A stretch of DNA of 64,000 nucleotides, taken from NCBI GenBank assembly GCA_910585445.1, contig CAJUEK010000007.1:1-64000 (forward strand). The letters are read 5' to 3'. The DNA is from an uncultured Bacteroidales bacterium (GTDB lineage: Bacteria > Bacteroidota > Bacteroidia > Bacteroidales > UBA932). The position numbers were made by a program, and so were the translations under genes. Each line of letters begins with the position of its first letter. Within the stretch, counting starts at the first letter, position 1. Below the pieces are notes generated by a model. It did not search any database, was not told the origin of the DNA, and saw only the letters and a program-made list of their open reading frames with translations. This document shows, in pieces, positions 16,112 to 23,283 of this stretch.

Positions 16112-16522
16112 TCAAAAAGACGTATTAATCAATTCGTGGCCGAGCTTGTGCAGCGCGGCCTCGATTTTTTCCACTTGCGCCCGTCTCGGCTTTGCTACAC
16201 CGTGCATATAGTTCCATATCTGCTTGGGATTTATTCCTGTCATATTACCAAGGGCCGTCGGGGTGATGACTCCGGCATAGTACTCAAGCAAGCCCTGTAC
16301 ATCAAACTTATACTCAAGCTCATATTCTCCGTCAAGCCAGGCAGGATAAGACAATGCCTGTTCCTTGCCTATCTCCTCCCTGGTTATGCGGATGCTTTCA
16401 AGCATTTCAGCCTTGGCCTGCTCGATGCTGTCACCCATCCCAAAGAATTCCGGATGACCGGCGCAATAGACGTTATATGTACCGTCCGCCGCCCTGTCTA
16501 TCATAACCTTTATCTTTTCCAT
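16112..16522 (-). CDS. hicB: HicB antitoxin
   Basis: A 136-residue HicB antitoxin, translated behind hicA. The N-terminal half (IDRAADGTYNVYC, then GMGDSIEQAKAEML) is the HicB fold that caps the toxin. The C-terminal half (LGNMTGINPKQIWNYMHG) is a helix-turn-helix that should bind the operator upstream of hicA. The arrangement hicA then hicB in one operon is the usual one. The family neutralises HicA by protein contact and represses its own promoter. The start is set at MEKIKVMID; a codon six residues earlier is possible. Confidence 0.82.
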   Translation of the reverse strand: MEKIKVMIDRAADGTYNVYCAGHPEFFGMGDSIEQAKAEMLESIRITREEIGKEQALSYPAWLDGEYELEYKFDVQGLLEYYAGVITPTALGNMTGINPKQIWNYMHGVAKPRRAQVEKIEAALHKLGHELINTSF

Positions 16523-16548
16523 AATCTCATATATTTTCAAAGGCAGGA

Positions 16549-16731
16549 CTAAAGCCCCATTTCCTTTTTGATTTTCACTACAAGCCCCATTTTCATCTCC
16601 TTGCTTCCGTGGTACGGGACCGCTACCCTCTTGCCGTTCTTTTCATAAATCCTGTGGCTTCCGGCTTGCCTTATCTCCACCCATCCGTTTATTTGGATGA
16701 GTCTGTGAAATTCACTTGATTTCATTTCCAA
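16549..16731 (-). CDS. hicA: HicA mRNA interferase toxin
   Basis: A 60-residue protein with the double-stranded RNA-binding-like HicA fold. The marks are the N-terminal KSSEFHRLIQINGW, the catalytic G-S-H-R (His near residue 27) followed by IYEKNGKRVAVPYHG, and the C-terminal LVVKIKKEMGL. HicA toxins cleave mRNA independently of ribosomes. It sits between the integrase and hicB, all read leftward. Such pairs are often found close to the ends of integrated elements, where they favour retention. Confidence 0.85.
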   Translation of the reverse strand: MEMKSSEFHRLIQINGWVEIRQAGSHRIYEKNGKRVAVPYHGSKEMKMGLVVKIKKEMGL

Positions 16732-16741
16732 TCTGATTCTA

Positions 16742-16798
16742 CAAAAATAGGACTATTTTCCATTATTCGCAATAATTATGGGAATATTTTCCACTATT
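16742..16798 (-). promoter_or_regulatory. hicAB promoter with repeated operator
   Basis: Read leftward, TTG (16770-16772), 20 bases, then TATTTTTG (16742-16749) makes a good promoter. Two near-identical direct copies of TATTTTCCAnTATT lie at 16754-16767 and 16785-16798: one inside the spacer, one upstream of the -33. This is the expected pattern for repression by HicB. The outer copy overlaps the last bases of the integrase gene. Confidence 0.6.
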
Positions 16799-17972
16799 AG
16801 AAATACGACTCATGGTGACGGATCACTTCGTTAGCCTCACGTGCCTCAAGCGGAGTGTACAGGTCCGTCATCTGCAGGGAATGGTGCCTGGCCTGGTCAC
16901 GCACAGAAAGAAGATCGGTCTTGTCTCTGATCAGATCCGTTATGCCCGTATCCTTCAGACTGTAAAACTTGTATTCCGGCGGAAGCTTCAGAGCCTTCTT
17001 CATCTTAAGTGTCCAGAAATCGCCGAAATGCTTTGCCGCATGATGTTCCGGGCCAGGCCTGAATCCCTTGCTGAACAGATACCAGTCCGACCTGCAGGTC
17101 AGGACCCCGAGATCCAGCATCAGACGCATGACACAATCCGGGATCGTAACGACGCCGGCCTTCCTGTTCTTGGAAATCTCGGCACTCACTGATATAGTCC
17201 CCATCTTGACAGAAATGTCACGTATCCTGATATGGCTCATCTCCTTAGGGCGTATGAAGCAATAATACTCTATGTAGCACGCCAGAAGAAAATGCCTGTC
17301 ATTCTTTTCGCAATATTCCTTTATCCTGAGCATGACGTCCTTCGGAATGACAGTGCGGTTCTTCTCACATTTCCTCTTTCCCTGGATCATGGCAAAAGAA
17401 GATGTCGGGTCATCATCAGCATACCCCCTTTCCCGGAGGAATCGTGAGAAAGTGCGCAGCCACATGAGATAATTGTCCCTGGTACGGGCCGACTTTCCCT
17501 TGTCAAGCCACAGCCAGTCCAGGAAGTCAGACATAACCTCCGCCTTCAGCTGATAGATGTAAGTGACCGGCTTCCTGCGGTCCGCATTCCACTTCCTGAA
17601 AATAGTGAGAAAAGAGATATAGCCATTGTAGGTCTTAACGCTCAGCAGCTTGTCGTGAACCATGCGGGCTATGTACCTGCAGTAATTCTCACAGACCTCA
17701 TCCCACAGAATATATTTGCGCGGATCCGCAAGCTGCATCCAGGGATTCCAGCCGGAGCGCAGCCGTTCGTTGATATTCTCGCACATCTCGGCCGCATAAG
17801 ATCTGCGGGCCCTGGCCGGCTTTATCATAGGGACTGCGACTCTTTTTCTTCTGAACGCCCCGGTATCAGGGTCAGTCGCGTAGAATTCGACCTGCCATCT
17901 TTTTCCGGCAGCAAGTCTTGCCGGGCGGTATTCCACCATTTGGCGGAGAGACACTTGTTTTTGTACAGACAT
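16797..17972 (-). CDS. Tyrosine integrase at the tRNA-fMet site
   Basis: A 391-residue tyrosine recombinase. The N-terminal part (about 1-60) looks like an arm-binding domain (KRWQVEFYATDPDTGAFRRKR). The core-binding SAM-like domain covers about 80-200 and the catalytic domain the rest. Box I has the Arg in YYCFIRPKEMSHIRI. The distal part is SLKDTGITDLI, then ARHHSLQMTDLYT with the nucleophile Tyr. The usual HxxR is replaced by SLKD, a variant I associate with Bacteroidota integrases. The open frame continues upstream through the tRNA to 18275; the start at 17972 is chosen because the protein-like sequence begins there. It should move the element in and out of the initiator tRNA gene. Confidence 0.85.
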   Translation of the reverse strand: MSVQKQVSLRQMVEYRPARLAAGKRWQVEFYATDPDTGAFRRKRVAVPMIKPARARRSYAAEMCENINERLRSGWNPWMQLADPRKYILWDEVCENYCRYIARMVHDKLLSVKTYNGYISFLTIFRKWNADRRKPVTYIYQLKAEVMSDFLDWLWLDKGKSARTRDNYLMWLRTFSRFLRERGYADDDPTSSFAMIQGKRKCEKNRTVIPKDVMLRIKEYCEKNDRHFLLACYIEYYCFIRPKEMSHIRIRDISVKMGTISVSAEISKNRKAGVVTIPDCVMRLMLDLGVLTCRSDWYLFSKGFRPGPEHHAAKHFGDFWTLKMKKALKLPPEYKFYSLKDTGITDLIRDKTDLLSVRDQARHHSLQMTDLYTPLEAREANEVIRHHESYF

Positions 17973-18053
17973 TTTTTTTGAAGGGGATGTCACTCCCGAC
18001 TCCAAATCTGCATTTAATCTTGACACAAATTCGGCACAAGGCCTTTTCTGAGA

Positions 18054-18096
18054 GATGCCGTAACCTATTGTTCTGAAATAAGTTACGGCATCTTTT
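18054..18096. other. Strong hairpin between integrase and tRNA
   Basis: GATGCCGTAAC (18054-18064) pairs perfectly with GTTACGGCATC (18082-18092) and is followed on the plus strand by TTTT. In the tRNA's direction it lies directly behind the mature 3' end and could stop transcription or mark the tRNA's 3' processing site. It lies in the element's right attachment region. The neighbouring 18000-18053 shows nothing else. Confidence 0.55.
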
Positions 18097-18097
18097 G

Positions 18098-18170
18098 TAG
18101 CGGGAGGAGGACTCGAACCTCCGGCCTCCGGGTTATGAGCCCGACGAGCTACCAACTGCTCTATCCCGCG
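18098..18170 (-). tRNA. Initiator tRNA-fMet (CAU)
   Basis: A 73-nt cloverleaf with anticodon CAT (18135-18137), read leftward. It is the initiator and not an elongator tRNA-Met. The anticodon stem has the three G:C pairs (GGGCTCATAACCC), the D stem has A11:U24, and the first pair of the acceptor stem is unpaired (C1 against U72). All three are known initiator identity marks. The T arm is GGAGG TTCGAGT CCTCC. The final CCA is not encoded: the sequence after A73 is CAAAAG. A strong promoter lies 12 bp upstream. The element's integrase lies at its 3' side, so the 3' half doubles as the attachment site. Confidence 0.93.
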
Positions 18171-18181
18171 ATATTGGACTG

Positions 18182-18212
18182 CAAATATACGCACATTTTT
18201 TGAAACTGCAAA
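18182..18212 (-). promoter_or_regulatory. Promoter of tRNA-fMet
   Basis: Read leftward: TTTG (18209-18212), 19 bases, TATATTTG (18182-18189). This is a full consensus Bacteroidota promoter 12 bp before the mature 5' end. The stretch 18213-18312 holds nothing else I can name. Confidence 0.8.
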
Positions 18213-18312
18213 CTTTTCTGCATTTTTATTGAACTTTTTTTCATTTCGTTTTGTGAGCGACAGCTTATTATGCATTCAAGTCCAACAAACAAGTGCCAAT
18301 GCACTCCATTAT

Positions 18313-19260
18313 TTATACCTTGCCAGCTTGCAGGCTACCCGATAAACCAAGTATTTCACGAATGATCTTGCGGTCAAAGCCAAGAACACGCGCTATCTGG
18401 GAAGCACCGGCATACATCCTCCTGTAAAGATACCCCGCCATCTTGCATCGTTCATTCACATCAAGTTGTGATACCGATGTTTTGTTGAACCGCTCGCGCA
18501 CCACATTTTCCATCCTACAGATAAGTTCATAATCATTATAGCGTATCCGGCCGCTGAATGCCAGCTCCAATTCCATTACGGCAGAATCCACCTTAGCCAC
18601 CCTGTTCCAGAAGAATTCCCGAGAATTGCGGAACAGGCTTTCCACAAAACCTCCTGCAACAAACGACCCAGGAACGATGTCATAGTTTCCGTCAAACAGA
18701 AACCCGCTGCCCGAAAGATTGCAATGGGTATGCAGCATACGTTTTGCCTCTTTTACCTGCAACGATGACACAGGCCTATACAAGAGACTTGCATTACCTG
18801 AGAAATAGCAGTTCACGCTGGACCATTCATATTGTCCCGCATCCCTGACCAATCCTCCTTCAACAGGATTTCTCAAAATATAAGCTATACAATTCCTGAT
18901 GTATGAAACATCACTAATCTGTTTTATCGTGCTGCCTACCCTTTTAAGCACATTTGGCACGCCATGTCTGCGACAATGATACCTGGAATATTCCTTTTTG
19001 AAATCATTCAGAAAGCACACGACACGCTCCCTATTGTCAGCACACACCATAAAATGAACATGATTGGTCATAAGACAATATGCAGCTATCATTACCTTGT
19101 GCCGAAATGCACTGAAGGCTGCAATTCTTATCCCGAATCTGTAATCATCATCGTCCCAAAACAGCAGCCTGTCTTCAAGACCTTTAGTACAAACATGAAA
19201 AACATTGATTTTCTGCTCATCCATGCCAGAAACGGCACCAATCTCTCCCCTCATATCCAA
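18313..19260 (-). CDS. REP-associated tyrosine transposase (RAYT)
   Basis: A 315-residue single-copy-type HUH transposase of the IS200-like/REP-associated family. The HUH motif is HVHFMV (about residue 66) after AYCLMTN. The catalytic Tyr is probably in KKEYSRYHC (about 92). The region YIRNCIAYILRNPVEGGL is typical. The C-terminal 60 residues (VSQLDVNERCKMAGYLYRR, then ASQIARVLGFDRKIIREILG) form the DnaA-like helix-turn-helix seen in long RAYTs. No terminal hairpins of an IS flank it. Instead, a large array of palindromes starts 100 bp in front of the gene, as expected for a RAYT and its REP elements. An ATG 12 codons later (MDEQKIN) could be the true start. Confidence 0.85.
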   Translation of the reverse strand: MDMRGEIGAVSGMDEQKINVFHVCTKGLEDRLLFWDDDDYRFGIRIAAFSAFRHKVMIAAYCLMTNHVHFMVCADNRERVVCFLNDFKKEYSRYHCRRHGVPNVLKRVGSTIKQISDVSYIRNCIAYILRNPVEGGLVRDAGQYEWSSVNCYFSGNASLLYRPVSSLQVKEAKRMLHTHCNLSGSGFLFDGNYDIVPGSFVAGGFVESLFRNSREFFWNRVAKVDSAVMELELAFSGRIRYNDYELICRMENVVRERFNKTSVSQLDVNERCKMAGYLYRRMYAGASQIARVLGFDRKIIREILGLSGSLQAGKV

Positions 19261-19360
19261 ACATTTAAATAATCTTTCGGCAAAATAGGAATAGTTATCC
19301 GTTTCTGCAAATTTTCACATCTTTTTCTTAACAATTCCACACATAAATTTACAGTTCAAA

Positions 19361-20068
19361 GTTCCCAACGGGACATACTTTTGCATGTTGGGAACCGAAT
19401 ATTTCAGCACATCACTGATTTGCTGAACATTAACAAAGACTAAAGTTCCAAACAGGACAATTCACCGCACGTTGGGAACCAGCAAACAAGATACATCACT
19501 GAATATCAATATATTAGCAAAATGGCAGGTTCCAAACGGGACATACTTTTGCATGTTGGGAACCTAACATTTAAGTATATCACTGATTTGCAGGATATTA
19601 ACAAAGACTAAAGTTCCAAACAGGACAACTTGCCGCACATCGGGAACCAGCAAACGACATATAGCAATGAATGTCAACACATTAGCAAAAGTATAGGTTC
19701 CGAACAGGACGTATTTTTGCATGTTGGGAACCGAGCATTTCAGCATATCACTGATTTGCAAAACATTAACAAAGACTGGAGTTCCAAACAGGACAACTCA
19801 TCGCACATTGGGAACAGCAAAAAGACATACATCACTGAATGTCAATATATTAGCAAAACAGCAGGTTCCAAACGGGACATGCTTTTGCATGTTGGGAACC
19901 GAACATTTCAGCATATCACTGATTTGCAGAACATTAACAAAGACTGGAGTTCCCAACGGGACAATTTGCCGCACATCGGGAACCGCAAAAAGACATACAT
20001 CACTGAACGTCAGCATCTTAGCAAAACAGCAGGTTCCAAACGGGACATATTTTTGCACGTTGGGAACC
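19361..20068. repeat. Array of nine palindromes, exact 84-bp period
   Basis: Nine imperfect palindromes of 35-36 bp, each opening with GTTCC and closing with GGAAC, begin at 19361, 19445, 19529, 19613, 19697, 19781, 19865, 19949 and 20033. Every step is exactly 84 bp. Two types alternate. Type A (first, third and so on) has ACATACTTTTGCATGTTGGG inside; type B has ACAACTTGCCGCACATCGGG. In the first copy GTTCCCAAC and GTTGGGAAC pair perfectly. The spacers also alternate but share ATCACTGA and ACATTAACAAAG or ATATTAGCAAAA, so the 84-bp units derive from one ancestor. The array lies between the RAYT and purH. Because 84 is a multiple of three it stays open in several frames, but I do not regard it as coding. 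The flanks 19261-19360 and 20069-20308 hold no gene. Confidence 0.9.
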
Positions 20069-20121
20069 TTATTAAAGCAGAAAGGACGTGGATTTTGCCA
20101 AACCTGCACTTCAAAACAAGA

Positions 20122-20146
20122 GGGGCCGAATAAAAAGCCCCTTTTT
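20122..20146 (+). terminator. Terminator-like hairpin after the array
   Basis: GGGGC (20122-20126) and GCCCC (20137-20141) enclose CGAATAAAAA and are followed by five T. It would stop rightward transcripts leaving the palindrome array. No rightward gene precedes it. Confidence 0.45.
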
Positions 20147-20168
20147 CTTGTTGTTCGGCGAGGTCAAA

Positions 20169-20204
20169 ATCAAACTTGAAAATCAAACTTGAAAATCAAA
20201 CTTG
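20169..20204. repeat. Short 13-bp tandem repeat
   Basis: ATCAAACTTGAAA occurs twice, followed by a third copy cut to ATCAAACTTG. It is a small tandem repeat between the array and the purH terminator. No function is evident. Confidence 0.7.
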
Positions 20205-20235
20205 TTTCCAAATATTCAATTCTTCAAAACAAACA

Positions 20236-20266
20236 CCCCCGAAAGTCAAATAAAAACTTTCTGGGG
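20236..20266 (-). terminator. Terminator of purH
   Basis: CCCCGAAAGT and ACTTTCTGGGG pair around a loop. Leftward, it is followed by TGTTTGTTTTG. It lies 43 bp behind the purH stop codon. Confidence 0.75.
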
Positions 20267-20308
20267 TGATTGTAAAAATATCAGTCAGGCCATCAAAGGC
20301 CTGATGCG

Positions 20309-21859
20309 TCAGTGCTTGAAGTGGCGCTCTCCGGTGAAGAGCATCACTATGCCGCATTCGTCCGCTTTCTTGATTGAATCCGCATCACGGACGCTTCCGC
20401 CTGGCTGCGCTATGGCCTTTACGCCATACGAATCTGCCAAAGTGACGCAGTCGTCAAACGGGAAGAATGCATCCGAACCCATCACAAGGCCTATCTCGCG
20501 CACATCAAGGCCGCGCTCACGGCATGTTGCCTCAGCCTGCTTCAGGGCAATCTCCGCTGAGCCGATCCGGTTCATCTGGCCAGCCCCGACTCCCAATGTC
20601 ACACCATCCTTCACGACCACAATTGCATTCGACTTGATGTGCTTCACTATGCGCCATGCGAAATTCAGGTCTGACATGCATCCCTCACAAGGCTTGGCGG
20701 CAGTTACACACATCTCCGGAGTCACCTCTACGGTATCAATGTCCTGATTCTGCACAAGCAGACCTCCGTTTACGCTCACATACTGCATCCGCGGAGAATT
20801 GTCACGGGTCATGTCAACCTCAAGAAGACGGAGATTCTTCTTGGTGCAGAGAACCTCAAGAGCCTCAGGAGTAAACGAAGGAGCCATGATTATCTCAAGG
20901 AAGATAGGCTTCATCAGCTCCGCCACCTCCTTGTTGACCTCACGGTTCACGGCAACGATTCCGCCGAAGATGCTCACCTTGTCAGCCTCATAAGCCTTTG
21001 TCCAGGCATCCACCACATCAGTCCCCACAGCTGCACCGCAAGGATTCATGTGCTTAAGTCCTACGCAGAACGGAGCATCAAACTCACGCACGATATTCAG
21101 GGCCGCATTAGCATCCTGGATATTGTTATATGAAAGCTCCTTGCCGTTCAACTGTCTTGCAGATGCAAGCGAGAACGGAACCTTTTCAGCAGATGCAAAG
21201 AACTTTGCGCTCTGGTGCGGATTCTCCCCGTACCTCAGGCTCTGCTTCAGGTCATACTCAAGGAAAAGCTTCTCATTCAATCCCGCTGCAGAACGCATAT
21301 AAGAAGCAATCATCATATCATACTCGGCAGTATGGGTATATGCCTCAGCCGAAAGCCTGAGACGTGTCTCCTTAGTAGTGTCACCGAACTCCCTGATCTC
21401 GCTGATGATAACATCATAGTTCTCAGGACTGCACACGACAGTCACCGCGCTCCAGTTCTTCGCGGCACTGCGGAGCATGGAAGGGCCTCCGATGTCAATG
21501 TTCTCAATGGCATCCTCCATAGTCACGCCAGGCTTCGCGATTGTCTGGCGGAACGGATAGAGATTGACGCACACCATGTCGATGAATCCGATTCCGTTCT
21601 CCTTGAGCTGCGAGATATGGCTTTCAAGGTCACGGCGGCCGAGAAGTCCTCCATGCACTTTCGGATGGAGAGTCTTGACGCGGCCGTCACAAATCTCAGG
21701 AAAACCTGTAACCTCGCTGATGTTTATAACATTCAGTCCCGCATCCTGCAGGAGCTTCATAGTGCCTCCGGTAGCGATGATTTCCCATCCCAGAGCCACA
21801 AGCTGACTGGCGAATTCTACCACGCCGGTCTTATCACTTACGCTGAATAATGCACGCAT
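20309..21859 (-). CDS. purH: Bifunctional AICAR transformylase/IMP cyclohydrolase
   Basis: A 516-residue PurH, of normal length. It formylates AICAR with 10-formyl-tetrahydrofolate and closes the ring to IMP, the last two steps of purine synthesis, in the cytoplasm. Residues 1-145 are the MGS-like cyclohydrolase domain (FSVSDKTG, KTLHPKVHGGLLGRR, NIDIGGPSMLRSAAKN). The rest is the transformylase, with RYGENPHQ and the catalytic Lys-His in LKHMNPCGAA. It stands apart from the purE-purL-purF operon, with a terminator behind it. It is separated from purM by 290 bp, which holds the purM terminator and further hairpins. Confidence 0.97.
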   Translation of the reverse strand: MRALFSVSDKTGVVEFASQLVALGWEIIATGGTMKLLQDAGLNVINISEVTGFPEICDGRVKTLHPKVHGGLLGRRDLESHISQLKENGIGFIDMVCVNLYPFRQTIAKPGVTMEDAIENIDIGGPSMLRSAAKNWSAVTVVCSPENYDVIISEIREFGDTTKETRLRLSAEAYTHTAEYDMMIASYMRSAAGLNEKLFLEYDLKQSLRYGENPHQSAKFFASAEKVPFSLASARQLNGKELSYNNIQDANAALNIVREFDAPFCVGLKHMNPCGAAVGTDVVDAWTKAYEADKVSIFGGIVAVNREVNKEVAELMKPIFLEIIMAPSFTPEALEVLCTKKNLRLLEVDMTRDNSPRMQYVSVNGGLLVQNQDIDTVEVTPEMCVTAAKPCEGCMSDLNFAWRIVKHIKSNAIVVVKDGVTLGVGAGQMNRIGSAEIALKQAEATCRERGLDVREIGLVMGSDAFFPFDDCVTLADSYGVKAIAQPGGSVRDADSIKKADECGIVMLFTGERHFKH

Positions 21860-21954
21860 GATTTATATTTGTTTGATTAGTTTTCAAAAAAAATCCGCCC
21901 CAAAACGCAACCGGCCTCGGGACACCTCCTTAAAACAAGAAAAGAGGGCTGATT

Positions 21955-22010
21955 AAAAAGTCTCACGACCGGGCCGAAGGCCCCAAAAACCACATATAGG
22001 CCGTGAGCAA
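21955..22010. other. Hairpin element between purM and purH
   Basis: In the 290-bp gap from 21860 to 22149, CTCACG and CGTGAG enclose an inner hairpin, GGGCC GAA GGCCC. On its right, 22011-22100 is unremarkable. It could be a copy of a dispersed intergenic element or part of the purH leader. I see no purine riboswitch (no conserved aptamer core). Confidence 0.35.
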
Positions 22011-22101
22011 ATAACAAAATAGCCCGGCGAGCTGTTTGCAACAAGCAGCAGACAATAATTTCCAGGGGTCAAGAGGACCTGTTTTTCAAAGAAAAACGAC
22101 A

Positions 22102-22136
22102 GAGGGTGACCCAAAAGTAAATTTTTGATCACCCTC
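22102..22136 (-). terminator. Terminator of purM
   Basis: GAGGGTGA and TCACCCTC pair around a loop of about 20 bases. Leftward, it is followed by TGTCGTTTTTC. It lies 14 bp behind the purM stop. Confidence 0.7.
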
Positions 22137-22149
22137 CAGCCAAAATCCC

Positions 22150-23175
22150 CTACAGTATAACTACACCAGGAGTGTCAGTGATGCGTCCTATCACAGACGC
22201 CTTCTCGCCATGTGCCTCAAGAATGCCGATGGCTTTTTCCGCCTCAGCCCCGTCAAGAGCCAGAACCATTCCGATACCCATGTTGAAAATGTTGAACATC
22301 TCACGGTGAGCCACCTTGCCGTATTTTTCGAGAAGACGGAAAATAGGAAGAATCTCCCATGTCCCCTCTTTTACCTCTATACCCATTCCCTCATGCAGGA
22401 TACGCGGTATGTTCTCATCGAATCCGCCTCCTGTTATATGAGCTACTCCGTGAACATCACAATTACGTATCACGTCAAGAACCTGCTTTACATAGATACG
22501 TGTCGGAGTGAGAGCAACCTCGCCGAGCTTCCTGCCGCCAAGTTCCTCATATGAAGCATGAAGATCCAGGGCATTGTCCGAGAAAATCTTGCGCACAAGG
22601 CTGAACCCATTGGAGTGCACACCGGAAGACGCGATTCCCACAAGCACATCGCCGACCTTCACCTTGCTGCCGTCAATAAGCCTTGACTTCTCAACAACTC
22701 CGGTAGTATATCCTGCAATGTCATATTCCCCGTCCTGATACATTCCCGGCATCTCGGCAGTCTCGCCTCCCACAAGGGCACATCCGGCCTGGCGGCATCC
22801 TTCAGCCACACCTGCCACGATGGACTCGACCTTGGCCGGCTCGTTCTTGCCGACAGCCACATAATCCAGGAAAAACAACGGCTCCGCACCCTGCGCAAGC
22901 ACATCGTTGACACACATTGCGACAGCATCTATTCCGATAGTGTCGTGCTTGTCCATCTCGAAAGCGAGCTTAAGCTTCGTTCCGACACCGTCCGTGCCGC
23001 TCACAAGAACAGGCTCCTTGATATTCAGAGCCGAAAGGTCGAACATGCCTCCGAACGACCCGATATTTCCCATAACCCCGGCACGTGCGGTAGAAGCAAC
23101 ATGAGACTTGATCCTGCGCACGACCTCGTAACCGGCTTCAAGATTGACGCCGGCCTTTTCATAACTTACTGCCAT
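22150..23175 (-). CDS. purM: AIR synthetase (phosphoribosylformylglycinamidine cyclo-ligase)
   Basis: A 341-residue PurM, full length. It closes FGAM to AIR with ATP. Visible family motifs are VSGTDGVGTKLKLAFEMDKH (substrate and nucleotide-binding loop), IDAVAMCVNDVLAQGAEPLF, LVGGETAEMPGMY and HITGGGFDENIPRIL. It stands alone on the minus strand with its own terminator. A TATCTTTG element (23222-23229, leftward) lies 47 bp upstream and could be the -7 box, although I see no good -33. The AIR it makes goes on to PurE, encoded 14 kb away in this window. Confidence 0.97.
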   Translation of the reverse strand: MAVSYEKAGVNLEAGYEVVRRIKSHVASTARAGVMGNIGSFGGMFDLSALNIKEPVLVSGTDGVGTKLKLAFEMDKHDTIGIDAVAMCVNDVLAQGAEPLFFLDYVAVGKNEPAKVESIVAGVAEGCRQAGCALVGGETAEMPGMYQDGEYDIAGYTTGVVEKSRLIDGSKVKVGDVLVGIASSGVHSNGFSLVRKIFSDNALDLHASYEELGGRKLGEVALTPTRIYVKQVLDVIRNCDVHGVAHITGGGFDENIPRILHEGMGIEVKEGTWEILPIFRLLEKYGKVAHREMFNIFNMGIGMVLALDGAEAEKAIGILEAHGEKASVIGRITDTPGVVIL

Positions 23176-23283
23176 AATGATATATTTGATTTAATTTCCA
23201 TCCCGACCTGAAAATGCGCTGCAAAGATAATCAAATTTTCCTGCAACCCATTCAGGACAAACTGCGAATTTCACGCATTCCCA

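Larger units (their letters stand above)
1..18130. mobile_element. Prophage-like integrated element, right part
   Basis: An element with capsid, protease, terminase and portal-like genes ends on the right with a tyrosine integrase that abuts the 3' end of an initiator tRNA gene (18098-18170). This is the usual layout for integration into a tRNA gene: the integrase lies just inside the attachment site and the tRNA is kept intact. The attachment core should lie in the 3' half of the tRNA. I looked for a second copy of that 3' half in the first 500 bases and found none, so the other end is outside the window. No tape measure, tail fibre or lysis gene is recognisable here; they would lie to the left or be absent. 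Whether it is an active phage, a satellite or a remnant cannot be decided from this part. Confidence 0.8.

Noticed and set aside
17973..18275. Integrase start upstream, inside and beyond the tRNA
   Set aside because: The extra 101 codons translate the tRNA gene and its flank. The protein-like part begins at 17972.
19361..20068. CRISPR array
   Set aside because: Repeats are palindromes of two types and the spacers are themselves repeated and similar. There are no cas genes and no unique spacers.
19630..20179. Open frames of 100-170 codons through the palindrome array, on both strands
   Set aside because: They exist because the 84-bp period is a multiple of three and the units lack stops in several frames. 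The translated repeats mirror DNA palindromes, not protein logic.
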